Shown here piece by piece: positions 22,965-34,885 of a stretch of 64,000 bases of DNA. The stretch's first letter is position 1; every line of letters starts with the position of its first letter. The notes beneath the pieces were generated by a model, which worked only from the letters and a program-made list of their open reading frames with translations, did not search any database and was not told the origin of the DNA. Source of the stretch: Sialis fuliginosa (Eukaryota > Arthropoda > Insecta > Megaloptera > Sialidae); NCBI GenBank assembly GCA_961205875.1, contig OY540812.1, positions 2,604,001-2,668,000 of the forward strand. Reading direction: 5' to 3'. The position numbers were made by a program, and so were the translations under genes.

Positions 22965-23450
22965 CAGTGTAACCTTAATATAACGAGCCTCAATATAACG
23001 ATTTCCTCGATTTAACAATTTTTTCGAAATCCCCTAGAACTGCCCGTAAGAGCTAATGCAAAATATACCTTTATATTACGAATACATTTATCAACAACCT
23101 CTTTATAACGAATTTTTCGACAGGTTCAGACACGTTAAATTTTTCGTAAGACAATCATTATTGTTTTTTTTTTTTGCTGTTTGTCACTGTTGCTAGTTTT
23201 AAAGTTGCAATGGCTGAAAAACAAAAAAGGTGTTCCTTAACCGTCGCAAAGAAACGAGAAAAAATAGACATCGCTACATTCTTACCTTGTTATAACGAAT
23301 TTATATAACAAACCTCACTGTTAAATACAATAAATAAGTCATAACCATAGTTTTTGTCTGTTGTTTGTTATAAACCTCACTGTAACAAATTACTTGGTAT
23401 AACGAATATTTTCTACTTCCCTTCAGTTTTGTTATATCGAGGTTGCACTG
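22965..23450 (+). mobile_element. pogo/Tigger-like DNA transposon remnant
   Basis: Ends are CAGTGTAACCTTAATATAAC and the inverse of CAGTGCAACCTCGATATAAC, with TA on both outer sides (22963-22964 and 23451-23452), the pogo/mariner target. The interior carries more ATATAACGA-type repeats. A short frame from 23210 (MAEKQKRCSLTVAKKREKID) resembles the N-terminal start of Tigger/CENP-B-type transposases, where a basic helix-turn-helix begins. It stops within 31 codons, so the copy is internally deleted and non-autonomous. A 50-bp piece at 23322-23371 is a later insertion. Confidence 0.75.
23322..23371 (+). mobile_element. Truncated third copy of the hammerhead retroelement
   Basis: A 50-bp insertion in the pogo remnant, flanked by the 12-bp direct repeat AAACCTCACTGT (23310-23321 and 23372-23383). 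Positions 23334-23375 match 9248-9207 on the opposite strand over 42 bp without a mismatch. This corresponds to the 3' end of the element, as expected for a 5'-truncated retroposed copy. The ribozyme part is absent. Confidence 0.65.
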
Positions 23451-23697
23451 TATATTGTATGTGTACTTAAAAAAATCTTCTGTATGTTTTTCTTTTCTTT
23501 TGGGCGTTAATGGGTTAATAAAAATTATCGATGAAGGATATTCAATATGAATATGCGGCAATTTCAAATCAATGTTTCGCTCGATCAAAACAAGTCTAAC
23601 TGAAAATATATATACACATTTCAATTTGTAGTGATAGTTTTATGGTTATATTTTATTGATATCTAAATAAATTCTCGGAATACGTCTAATTTACGAT

Positions 23698-23850
23698 TGT
23701 GTGTGTGTGTGTGTCTGTGTAGATAAGGTCGGCTCCAATGGACCTGAGTGCGGCAGGTCGATGCGCCGCCGGTTGCTGAGAGATAGCGGCACGGCGGATC
23801 CTTTTATATACAGAAAAGTGTGTTTGTAGATGTATGTGTGCCTGTGTGTG
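23698..23850. repeat. GT microsatellite and adjoining GC-rich segment
   Basis: A GT run with one interruption (23698-23720) is followed by about 75 bp of GC-rich, non-repeat sequence (23722-23800) containing GCGCCGCCGG and CGGCACGGCGG, then a second, looser TGTGTG stretch. No exon could be supported; it may be regulatory or part of an unrecognised element. Confidence 0.45.
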
Positions 23851-23852
23851 AT

Positions 23853-24495
23853 CCAGGGATGTAACGGATATCCGCATCCGCATTAATTTACATATCCGCA
23901 TCCTTATCCCCAACTTTAAATTTTTAAAACATAAATTTTTTTTACTCACGCCCGATCACGCACGGCTGGTCACGCTCGTGACCCGATTTAATCTAATTGT
24001 TGTAAATTAAATTTTTAAATGATGAAAATTAAAGTTTTTTACGTGCAATATATTGTGTATATTTTATATTCATATCATTTTCTTCTAAATTGCATTCTAG
24101 TACAGTAATAGCAAACAAAACAATAAGAAAATAAAGCTAAACTACTGAAAGTGTTTCTAAAAATAACATTTATTTTTTATACTATATTTTTTAATATCAA
24201 AATTCGTTTTAAAACATTATTATATCTATGCATCATTAGTTCAGATATTAAAAAAAAATCAAATAAGTTTATAAAAAAAATTATCTTCGAAATATACTCA
24301 CGCACGAGAAAAATGTACTCACGCACGGTCACGCACGGTTGTTTTAATTTGACTCACGATCACGCCCGCTCTCGATTCAAGATTTGAAAATCGCTCACGC
24401 TCACGCGGGTCACGGCCGTGACCCGAAAAGTTGACGGCTTGCGCCCAGCTCTACTCCGCATCCTCATTTTTCTATGAGGATATTATAACGGATAT
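23853..24495. mobile_element. Nested hAT-like MITEs (ATCCGCATCC and TCACGC types)
   Basis: An outer element starts CAGGGATGTAACGGATATCC with repeated ATCCGCATCC motifs that reappear near 24455-24495. It is split at about 23940 by a second element, whose ends carry clustered CTCACGCNCG and GTCACGGCCGTGACC motifs in both orientations and which finishes near GGCTTGCGCCCAGCTC at 24452. Neither has coding capacity. Exact borders and target duplications are uncertain. Confidence 0.55.
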
Positions 24496-24715
24496 TTTCT
24501 ACAATAAGGGGCATATTTATTCAGATTTTTTTTCAGAAATTGACACAGTAAAAGAAAATTTGTTCAATATTATTGAAATTTTTCATGAGTGGTACTTTAG
24601 TCAAATTATCAACTGTAAATTTTTTGTATTACTTTAAAAAAATAATATTTAATTATTATCAATTAAATACAGTCCGCAAATTGTATTATTTCATTAAATT
24701 AACAGAATTTAGAGT

Positions 24716-25013
24716 ATAATATCTCGGAAACGGGGAAAGATATTTGAATGCGCAATAATTTAAATTAAAGAGCAATCCAGTGTCTTTAAAATAATATGTA
24801 ACTGTAATTTTTTTTTATAGTTAATCATTTTTTTTAAATGATGTGTATTTTTTGGTTTTTTTATAAAAATAATCTTATTTTGAGAGCATTTTTCAAACGC
24901 TTAACTATAATAAATGTTTGACTGTTATATTTCATTTTAAAGGTACTGAATGTCTCTTTAAATTAAACTATTGCGCATTCAAATATCTTACCCCGTTACC
25001 GAGATATAATGCC
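24716..25013. repeat. Imperfect foldback (~80-bp arms)
   Basis: AATATCTCGGAAACGGGGAA plus GATATTTGAATGCGCAAT at the left are repeated inversely at the right (ATTGCGCATTCAAATATC, then GTTACCGAGATATAAT), with further pairing of the AGTGTCTTTAAAAT and TTTTAAAGGTACT-type blocks. About 140 bp lie between the arms. Confidence 0.65.
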
Positions 25014-25880
25014 CAAAAATTTATGTTTTTTTTCAAATAAATAAAATCATTTAGGAACCTCAGGATGATATCCAATTACAATTTCCTTCATAAGGTGTTT
25101 TAAGGATATACAAATGCACATTTTGCGCAAATAGCGTTTCGAAGATTCAAAAAAAAAATTTTTTTCACTCCACCCTAGTATATACATATGTTACATATTA
25201 AATTACTCATGCTAAAATGTCATGTTATTAATATCTGTTAAAAGTACGGAGAAAATAAAGTATGTAAGCATTTCCGTTTAAAAAATGAAGCATAAAAATT
25301 CCAAACTGATTGTTTAAGTCCTTTAATCGTGTTTATCAAAGAAACACTCATTTGCTTTGGCTCTACACCCAATTTAAATTAATCTAAATACGTTAATGGT
25401 GTTTTTTATACACAAAATATCTTTGTCATAAATTATAGTTGTGCAGTCAGCCGTTATGTATAACGGATATTTTGTAAATGATTTCATGGTGGATCAATAT
25501 TTAACTGGCCGACTGTACGAAGATATCGAATTAAAATGGAGTTTACAAATATCGCAGTTCCAAGAAAAAGAATCATAAAAGATTTTTTTCTCTACTACTT
25601 GTATTAATGTGTTGATTCAATAATTTGACTGAATTCTGATGATTAATTTATTACCTTACAACACTTATTTGCATATGGGCAAACTGAGCACTTATCCCCC
25701 CCCCCCCCCCTCATAGCATTTAGTGAATTGATGCATCTTGTAGTTGTGAATTTAAAAAAAATAAAAGTAATTATTTGTTACAAGCTTTTCCCACTCTTCG
25801 AAATTTTTTTACATACGCCCCTGTATGTATGTAAAATGAATTTTATTGATTGGGTTTCATAATCAAAGAAGAAAAGTTGA

Positions 25881-26388
25881 TAAGGTAGTGGCACCAGTCT
25901 TGAAAAGGATCCCAGTAATGGACATTTTTTTATTAAATGTACTGAATTAGAAATATGTGTTGATATTTGATTACTACCATTTCTGAATATTAATCTATAT
26001 ATGTACATTTAACTGTCTTACAACGTGATTTGATGACAATCGGCCAATAGGTGTCAAAATGGTGGGCATTTAAACTAATTATTAGTATAATTTATTTATT
26101 AATTATTATGTTATCATAGCAACTGTTTTACATTGCTTCAAAGACGATTCTTTTTTTATATCTTTTGTGTCGTAGTATTTATCATTTTGTATATAATCAT
26201 TAGCAAGCGTCCATCACTGAGTGCTCAATACTGGTTTTACTTTATCCATTACTGGAGATGAAACATAAACAAATTAAAATGCTATAATTTAAAAAACAAA
26301 CTATATTTGCGGACTTTGGTAATTAAATTGATTAAATAAAAAGTTACTTGTTTTATTAGTAACATGAGTTCATGAGAATTACAAAAAA
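25881..26388 (+). mobile_element. Family A MITE, copy 4
   Basis: Starts TAAGGTAGTGGCACCAGTCT and contains the full family A interior, including GTGATTTGATGACAATCGGC and TTTATCCATTACTGGAGATG. It ends near CATGAGTTCATGAGAATTAC; the last 60-bp terminus is missing. The 76-codon minus-strand frame is part of the repeat and recurs in other copies. Confidence 0.7.
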
Positions 26389-26963
26389 TTATGTGGTTAC
26401 AAAAAACGTTTAATAACATAAAAATACCCTTGAATTGGAAAATTAGATTAATTTTCTTTCAATTTTCATCCCCTATATGTTCAAAAATGATAATATTTAA
26501 TCTACTGGAACTACATTAAAAAAATCTTTTAGTATAGTAAAATACAGGAAATACAAACATAAAAAATATTTATCTGTAAATAAATTACTGCATTCATTAA
26601 TGATTATATATTATAACCTGATATGTCTCTTGATATCTCTTTTAAAAGTGTTTAATACATTTATTGTTGTAGTAATTGCGTTAAACTCGATATTGTAATT
26701 ACCCTTTCTACTTTGCATGAATACTAAGTATTAATAACAATTATTTCGAACGCATTTTGTGTTATGTAATGTTATTAATGATTCGTTGAAAAGAGATCAG
26801 GTAGAATTGTAATAAATTATATTTACTGTCAAAGCATTAGCCTAGATATGTATTATCTATGTTTATTATATTTATAATAATTATATAGTTTAGCTATATA
26901 ATATAATAGGTAGTACCTATGCCTTTTTCGCGATATGTATATTTTTTTAACGAAAATCTAGTC

Positions 26964-27241
26964 CAGTGGTTCTTAAACTATAGGGTCCGCGGAACTTTTG
27001 CCGGGGGTCCGTGAAACATGTTTGGCATAAATTAAAATACTTTTTGTCAGGGAGGTAGGGGTTATTTTAGTGTGTAGTTGTAGCTTATTTCTGTAGTTGT
27101 AAAAGCTAATTTGTTTTTTGAAAAAATGTATTATAAATAAATAAAATATGTCAAAAAAGGTCATTGCAGTAGTAAAAGCAAAAAATGTAAGTATGAAGCA
27201 AAAAAATAAGGTTGTAAAATTTTCTTTAAATAACCCCTGTT
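26964..27241 (+). mobile_element. hAT left end followed by CAGGGG-type MITE
   Basis: CAGTGGTTCTTAAACTATAG with GGTCCGCGGAAC at 26964 is a hAT left end related to 12926. From about 27053 a copy of the GGGGTTATTTTAGTGTGTAG repeat (also at 1262) runs to AAATAACCCCTG. Two short frames over it on opposite strands are incidental. Confidence 0.5.
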
Positions 27242-28113
27242 CAAAAGGGGGTCCCTTTTTCCAGGTTTCAGTATATTTTGTTACGTTAGGTAACATAAGG
27301 TATAAGCAGTACGATAATAGTAAATCAAGTCGGAAAAAAGTTGTTGCTCTTTTATAATACTGAACCGTTAAATATCGAACAATATAATGTAGTAAAGAAT
27401 TGTGTAGAATAAAAAGATCTAAAATAAACTCAGCGATACCATATATCTAACTTTTGTATATAAGCGAGCGAAGCCGCGTGCACAGCTTGTTTATTATATT
27501 TTAATGTTTACTAAAACATCAAGGGCTCTTACAAAGAAACCATTTGGTCAGCCCTGCTATAAATTATACAATTAAACTGAATCTCTACACATTTTAATAA
27601 AAAAAGCCACACAATTAAAAGGCACAAATGTAATGTACACATTTATAAATATTAATACAGAACCGAGTATTATGTTTCCCAACATATGTAATTAATCGTA
27701 TTATTATGTTTTTAGTTATCATAAATAAACATTACATTAAATATAATTTATAGATTGAATTATTTATTCTTCAAACATGAAATAGAATAAATGAATTCAC
27801 AAATTTAGCGCAGTCATGTAAACCTTACTCGACATTTTATTTTAAATCAAATTTTGTCTGACACGCAAACCAATGTACATAGACGCTCCTTCTTGTAGAG
27901 GAAACAATAGCGTGGCTGATGTGAAACATTTATTTTGAATTAATAAAAACAAATCAATGCTAAATGCGATTCCGTGTTATATTCTATGTCTATATTATTT
28001 ATAGTTCGGATTGAAACTTTGTCTGTATGTACAATAATTCATTTTTAACCGAGTTAAAAACGGAGGCGATTCTTAATATTTTTTATGTATTATATTACTA
28101 TACTATATGTTAC

Positions 28114-28325
28114 TAGGGTGACCAGGACTCTGGGTTTGGGTGCAATTTCTCCGGGTTTTGTAAAAAATGGTGACGACTAAAAAAAAAGGTCGTCAAAACT
28201 ACAGCAGATTATGGTAAATGGTAATAAATGTTATGAAAATAAAAATAAACAGAATAAAAAAAAAATAAAAAACGGGTCTTCATTTACATGTCAGGGTTTA
28301 CCAAAACTAAAATCTGGTCACCCTA
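28114..28325. mobile_element. hAT-type MITE (TAGGGTGACCAG termini)
   Basis: Ends TAGGGTGACCAG and CTGGTCACCCTA. Flanks TATGTTAC (28106-28113) and TCTGTTAC (28326-28333) form an 8-bp duplication with one mismatch. 212 bp, no coding sequence. This terminus type is a common hAT MITE class in animals. Confidence 0.82.
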
Positions 28326-28684
28326 TCTGTTACCCGCAACTACATTAAGTACTTATGACGATAAAATCATTTATTTCGATAAGTAAACAGAACCCAAATA
28401 TTTTTAATTTTTTTTGTAATATAAAGCAGTAATTGATTCTACACAATTCTTTACTACATTATTTTGTTCAATATTGAACGGTTTAGACAGTGTATTGCAA
28501 AAGACTGCTTATTCCTTATGTTACCTAACATAACAAAATATATACTAAAACCCGGACAAAGAACATATCTATGGATTAAAAAAAAACACGTAAATCGGAT
28601 AAGTGGTTCTCGAGTTATAAGCGCACTAACGGACAGACAGACAGAGAGAAGTTGAGTTTTATATATATGTATTGAGGATTAAGG

Positions 28685-29165
28685 ATGCACCGATATGGAT
28701 GATTTTTTTTGTTTGAAAGAATATACTCTCAAGGTGGTCCTATATAAATTTTATCAGAATCTGACAGTGGACTTCGAAATACACCACTCGAAAGGGAAAA
28801 TAAAAAACTTTAAAAAATGAAAATAAAACCGTTTATGAAGCCAGTGCCCATGTGACGTGATATATTAAAAAATAACAAATTAATTGTCCAAACGTCAAAA
28901 AATTTATTGAAGAAAAAGTATCGCAAGCTTTCGATAATACAGATTCCTGTTATGATAGTCGATAAAACAGGTTTTTAGTTTCACATTTACACGCTAACCT
29001 ATCGAGCGTACAAAAGTACCTTTTATCTAATACAAAGTAGCCTATGTCCTTCCTCATGATGCAAGCTATATCCTTGCCAAATTTCATCAAAATCGGTTCA
29101 GCAGTTTAGGCGTGAAGAGATAACAAACATACAGAGGCACTTTACCATTTATAATATTAGTATTT
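28685..29165 (+). mobile_element. Family J repeat and family G SINE-like copy
   Basis: 28685-28830 shares the GGTGGTCCTATATAAATTTT and AATCTGAC blocks of family J. From about 28930 a family G copy with GTTATGATAGTCGATAAAAC, AAATTTCATCAAAATCGGTT and the terminal TTTATAATATTAGTAT follows. A third partial G fragment lies at 29285-29330. Confidence 0.55.
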
Positions 29166-29399
29166 ATTTCTTTATAATACAATAATACATAGGGGAGAGT
29201 TGGGTAATTACGAGCACCTCACGGAAAAATGAAAATAAATTTAAATAATGTATTGTTTATTATTATTATATAAGCAATTAGTTATAAATTTTCATCAAAA
29301 TCGGTTTAGCCGTGAAATGGTAACAAACAGAGAAAAAAATCTATATAATTCGATATATAAAAAAAAACTCATAAATTAATTCTATGCACATATTTTACT

Positions 29400-30220
29400 A
29401 ACAGATAGAAAAAGTAATCCAATTTCTATACATATCGCTACCAGGCACGGCTTAGAGCCAACTAATAGAGATCTCACCGAGCGAGACAAGCTCTACAACA
29501 GTCTTGCTGTGGAACAAATCGTGGAGTGTGCTTTTTTATACACACAATTACAATACAAAGAATATAATATCAACGTTACACAGTGTCACTCAAGCGGAAC
29601 TCTCTTATGTACCAGCAATTGTACGTAGGAATGTGTATTATGTATTGGCCGCTATGTTCGAATTGTCGACCGTACTAAATTTTTGTTGACAATAGTGTTT
29701 TGTAATCGTGTAATTGAATAAAAGAATGATGAAAGTCAAGGGTGATTTGATCTTTGTATAGGAATATATTATATCAGTTTTTATGTGTTTTAAAGATATT
29801 TCGTCACATCGTGAATCGAAAAGGTTTCGCTTTTATTATTTGTTGAAAGTAAATTTATTTAATTAACCTTTTCAATCATGAGTTTTTCTGCTTAAGTATA
29901 GAGTTAATATAATATAGAGTAGGTGTAGCATAGCACTTCATGTAAGTAGAAGCGACACATAAATTTTATCTTTGGAACACATTCAATTAAAAGGTTTATT
30001 ACAGATTAGATTTATATCCCCGGGTAACGTCGGATCTAATGCGCTAGTGTATAGTAAAATATCGGTATGGAGAACCATACATGACTTCCATGTTCATTTT
30101 ATTTTTTTAAATAATTTATAATACATATATGAGAAATTTCAATGGGATTTGTTAGAAATAAAACTCACCTTTGTATTATAAATATTAGTTTTCTAATGTC
30201 CTAATGTCAAAAACATAATA
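29400..30220. other. Non-coding, no recognised feature
   Basis: Includes a slightly GC-richer stretch at 29435-29510 and another near 30017-30050 (CCCCGGGTAACGTCGGATCT), neither repeated elsewhere in the window. A 61-codon frame at 29504 has no recognisable similarity. Confidence 0.35.
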
Positions 30221-30221
30221 C

Positions 30222-31168
30222 CAGTGGCGGAGCGTCCATGGAAGCAGGGGAAGCAGTGCTTCCCTTTCTTTATGGGTAAATTAATTCAAATCTATGTTTT
30301 CAGTTAATAAATAATTTAAATATATTATTAGAATATTCGTCTTTATGCGCAACTCAAACATTTTAATCAAAAATAGCATTTAATATTAATTTACACGTTC
30401 AATTATAAAACCATAATATCATTACGTCTTATTTTCTTGTATTTTAGTCAATTTTTGTATGACGAGTTGAAGTTCACTGCAGGAAATTTCACTAAAAAAT
30501 TTCGAATTTTTGATTTCGTTAAAAGTATGTTTATTGTATAGAAAATGACGTGAAAAGTTGTTTGTTTCAAACCGCAGGTCTGTATCTCAAACCGTTCTCG
30601 AGATATAGCCTCTCAAAGTTTTAGTTTTTTCAAATTTTTGGAGAAAAAAGGCCATAACTTTTGAACGGGTGGTCGGAATTGATTTTAGTTGACGGATTTG
30701 AAATCAGCGTGTCAAAATCTATATAATGACATGTATAATACCTTATAACTCGAAAAAAAAAATTTCGCGAAAAATCGAAAAAATTCAAAGGGGTATACCT
30801 TAAAAAAATGTCGATTTTTGACGAAAATTTTTTTGTCGGATTTTAAAGTATTATACATGTCATTATATAGATTTTGACACGCTGATTTCAAATCCGTCAA
30901 CTAAAATCAATTCCGACCACTCGTTCAAAAGTTATGGCCTTTTTTCTCCAAAAATTTGAAAAAACTAAAACTTTGAGAGGCTATATCTCGAGAACGGTTT
31001 GAGATACAGACCTGCGGTTTAAAACAAACAACTTTTCACGTCGTTTTCTATACAATAAACATATTTTTAACGAAATCAAAAATTCAAAAAATTTTAGTGA
31101 AATTTCCTGCAGTGAACTTCAACTCGTCATACAAATATCGACTAAAATACAAGAAAATAAGACGTAGA
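30222..31168. mobile_element. Foldback element with ~370-bp palindromic arms, copy 2
   Basis: Begins CAGTGGCGGAGCGTCCATGG, followed by a 200-bp leader shared with copy 1. Then comes a near-perfect palindrome from about 30427 to 31165 centred near 30796. Each arm holds GTATGACGAGTTGAAGTTCA, CTCGAGATATAGCCTCTCAA and GGTCGGAATTGATTTTAGTT in mirror order. The CAGTGGCGG start is hAT-like, but no matching right terminus is present. A 62-codon minus-strand frame is the same incidental peptide seen in copy 1. If transcribed it would form a very long hairpin. Confidence 0.85.
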
Positions 31169-31242
31169 ATCATTTAGTTACTACATAAATATATAAGAAT
31201 TTATTTAAACAAGTAAAAGATTGAACTAAAGCTGTTTTATAA

Positions 31243-31346
31243 TCAACTTTTCTTTACGTTTTGAAGGTAGTACAATCAGAATCTGCTCTTATTTTTCAAC
31301 GGTATTACAATTACTACTTTCTTTCAGAACATGGAAGTAAAAAATC
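31243..31346 (-). repeat. Family H fragment
   Basis: Reverse complement of the first 100 bp or so of the family H copy at 18312: TTTGAAGGTAGTACAATCAG, TTTCAACGGTATTACAAT and GAACATGGAAGTAAAA, in the expected order. A TGATGAGTCAGGCACTCA motif follows at about 31360 and recurs near 57400 and 61045. Confidence 0.55.
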
Positions 31347-31449
31347 GAGCTGGGCGTTGATGAGTCAGGCACTCAGAACATATGTTTATATCCATATGAA
31401 ATGTACCGCTATATTTTTTACATGTAATTTTATTGGCATTATATAATGT

Positions 31450-33460
31450 ATTTTAATTTTTGTAGACAAAGCCGGAATAAGTACTATAACATTAATATAG
31501 ATGGAGAAACATAAAATAGGAGATAATTAATAGAATTAGACTGGAAACACGAATTATACATTAGATTTGTAAAGACTGCAGATAAGAAAACCTGTTGTTG
31601 TATTATATTTATCGCTAAACAAGAAACCGATGAATCAAACAGAAATAATAGATTTTATTACTCATGTAGTTCTCTCTGTTACACTAATATGTGACTTCTC
31701 TTTTTTTTTTCTCCCTCTTCCTTTTTTGTCAGTTTTTTTTATTGTTGATACATATGTATACATATTAGATCGTAGAATGTAGAGTAAATCACATTGGAAA
31801 TAATAATTCCGAGATTAAAATTGAGAAAATAGTGCATAATATGTTATTATTATAATGGTATAATCCAGGGCCGTATTTATTAGGTTTGGAAGTAACCGTC
31901 ATTTTGAATTGATGTTAATAGTAATAAATGACATAACCTCACTTTCAAGTAGTATATTTTCTTAAAACAATTTGTCACAAAAGAATAAATAAATACAGAA
32001 CCTGAAAAACATATTCCACAACTAATAAATTTTAATTTATCATAATACGTGAATCTTACAATTATAATTTTTCGGAATTAACATTAAATTTCAACAAACA
32101 CAATTCAAAATTTAAAAAAAAACATACCATACCAACAATGAAACATGAAATTCATAACACAGAACAATATGTTTATTACCGTCGTATATTTTCATAGAAA
32201 AACATATCAAACAAAATTTAAATGTGCATTTTTAGCTATAAACATGTCAGTTCACGCGACGGTCGCGCTTAGCGGATATTTTTCAAACTTTCCTGAACCA
32301 CTATATATTTGCCAGAAATTTTGAGGTTAAAATACGTAAAAATATTTAAATAAACTACAAATTTCCTTACTTCTAGTTATCCGATTTGGCTGAGTTTTAA
32401 TATGGTTCTATTCTGCAAATAGATGAAGCGAATTCAAAAGATTTAATGTTAATTTATTACGTATTGCGAACTGTAGTTTGTTGCCGTGGTGTAAAAATGG
32501 GTCTAAAACGACAAATTGAACTTTGTTTATATTTTTATGACAGAAAATTAAAACCAATCGATATTAAATTAAGTGAATATGGAAACTGTAATGTTCTCTT
32601 TCAGAAAATGTAAATTTTTAAGTGGGTTACTGAAGAAATTTTAGATATAATGCTCATTTTGTCAATGTATGTATAAACGCAAAAAAAATAGGACGATAAT
32701 ATACTACATTCCAAGCTATGCTTGAGGAGTGCAATACTATATGTTTTCCGTATATTTTTTTCCGTGTAGGTAAATTTGAATCAACTCTTTAGAGATGATT
32801 ATCACCTATTTACCCTTTCTCTACCACGAGCATCTAATGTGAGTCTCTATGATTAATAGCTTTATAGAAACAAGTAAAAATAACTAAACTGATAAATTTC
32901 TTATATACTGTGTACTACAAATGTCTTGTTTCTTTTCGACATGTGATTAACGCTTACGTAACTTTATCTATAATTAAATCTTGTTAATAACTGACATAAC
33001 AGAATGAAAATATTCATTTTACCATTAAAAAAGTATACCCGATTATGGGAAAAATACACTGGAAATGTAATAAACTGCAAACTCATGTAATACATGCATT
33101 TTTTAAACAATATTTTTATTACTTTGTTAATTAAAAAATGTATTTAAATGTTTTTTTTTTTTTAATACATGTAACTGTAAGAAAAATGGACTTGATTTAA
33201 TTTATGGGAACAAATTAAACGGGTACTATTTTAAATGAAATGAGAAATAGTTAAGAACATTAAATAAACTATTCACTTTTTTTTATAGCATTTGTGAACA
33301 AATGTATTTTTTGTTTTAACACCAAAAAATTAAAAGTTATAAAATTTAAAAAAATTCAATGATACAATTATTTTATTTAGGGGGGGAGGGGAGGAGTAAT
33401 GTAATAAATTGAGTTATGGTGGTTACGATCATCTGCTTGATACTATCCATAAATTCTGTA
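31450..33460. other. Non-coding, only short repeat ends seen
   Basis: AT-rich sequence. The only recognisable item is a CAGGGCCGTATTTATTAGG hAT-type left end at 31866 without a partner. No frame, RNA or conserved-looking island was found. Confidence 0.35.
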
Positions 33461-33464
33461 AGTC

Positions 33465-33830
33465 TCACCTCTTCCAAAACTAAACAACGTATCTTGATGC
33501 GGTAAAAAGCATTTTATACTAGGCGTATTCACAATTCTGCTCTTGGCCCATAGCATATAAAATAATGCTTCAAAGCGTTTTTAACTACCGGTAATGCACT
33601 TGCCCCGAAAATGGGGCAAGTGCACTGTAGTTGACATTTTTTACAATTTCCTATCATAAAGCAAATATACAAAGAAAATTGGCGTCCTATTCAATTTAAA
33701 CTAGTCGGTAATAACTGCACAATCATTTGATACTGAAAATATTAAGTATTTATATAACAGATTGAAAATATATGGGTTCAAAGTTCAACTATACAAAAAA
33801 ATATTAAAATTATCATCAGTTTTTTGTGCC
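33465..33830 (+). mobile_element. Family K MITE, copy 1 (ends lost)
   Basis: Shares about 330 bp with the interior of the complete K element at 52692-53187, including GTATCTTGATGCGGTAAAAA and the internal hairpin at 33594-33626 (TGCACTTGCCCC, AAAA-type loop, GGGGCAAGTGCA). The outer AGGTGCAGTGGGGTAAGTGC termini are missing. Confidence 0.65.
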
Positions 33831-34074
33831 TACTGTAAAATTAGAAAAATGTCGCTTACGCTACTTTACCTTGTATGGTAAAGCTTGAAACCCTATATAT
33901 AATACCGGACGTAAGGTTTTTATCTATAAGTAGGTAGGTACATAAATATTGTTACAAAATAAAAACTTGAGGGAAGGTTTCATACTATAGTAACTATAGT
34001 ATACTATATATACATTAATAGAATTCTAATAGATATCTATCTCGAGATACACATATAAATACAATCGCACTGTC

Positions 34075-34260
34075 TTTGTTTAATTTAATTGAATACTAAT
34101 TACGATTAGTTAAATGCCACGCCATTAATTAAGTCAATTGATTAACGCATTGCACATGGTTAAAAATGGCAACAGTGTACAGTCATGACTAACATACATA
34201 TAGCGCTAAATCAGTTGGTTCTTTCGCGAATATAGCGATGTTATAATTTACAGCTCACGG
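34075..34260. promoter_or_regulatory. Candidate regulatory island with clustered TAAT sites
   Basis: Unique sequence with dense homeodomain-type cores: CTAATTACGATTAG near 34096, CATTAATTAAGTCAATTGATT near 34121-34141, plus CGCATTGCAC and CATGGTTAAAAATGG. No repeat or coding features. Its location would be within al intron 1. Confidence 0.3.
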
Positions 34261-34579
34261 TTTTTGTATTTCTCCTTTCCTTCTTTATATCCATATATAG
34301 TTAAGTCATTATATGCATGTAAAGGTGTCTTAAGCATGTGTTTGCGCCTATGTTTGGATTTAGAGTTCTTGGAATTGAATAAGTTGCCTTAAATATATAG
34401 TTGTCGCATTGCTTTTATGTAAAGTTTTAATTAATCTATAGTTTTATTTTTGTAAAAACTGAATTGTATAATAATTATATCATATAGTTATAATTAAGTT
34501 CAATATGAGTGGGGGGGGGGTACATTTGCACCTCTTTTTAAATTCAACTTCGAGTAAAGGATGAGTAGGTACTAATCCA

Positions 34580-34885
34580 TACTATCCATACTAATATGTG
34601 TCTGTCTGTCTCTCTATCTGTTTGTTACCTTTTCACGGCTAAACTGCTGATCCGATCTTGATGAAATTTGGCAGGGAGATAGCTTGCATCCTCAGAAAGG
34701 ACTATTTCTTTGTACCCCGAAAAATTTATTAGATAAAAAAATGGGTTTGTGACATTTGTGCAAGCGACCTGTTTTATCGACTATCATAACAGAAATCTGT
34801 ATTACCTAACCTTCTTCTTCATGGGTTTTATGTCTGACAGTTCGTACTTAACCTAACTTCCACGCGAACAAAGTAGCAGGTAAGA
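34580..34885 (-). mobile_element. Family G SINE-like copy (reverse)
   Basis: Inverse order of the G blocks: CCATACTAATATGTGTCTGT, then CTGCTGATCCGATCTTGATG, GATGAAATTTGGCAGGGAGA, GTTTTATCGACTATCATAAC and CCACGCGAACAAAGTAGCAG. Confidence 0.65.
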
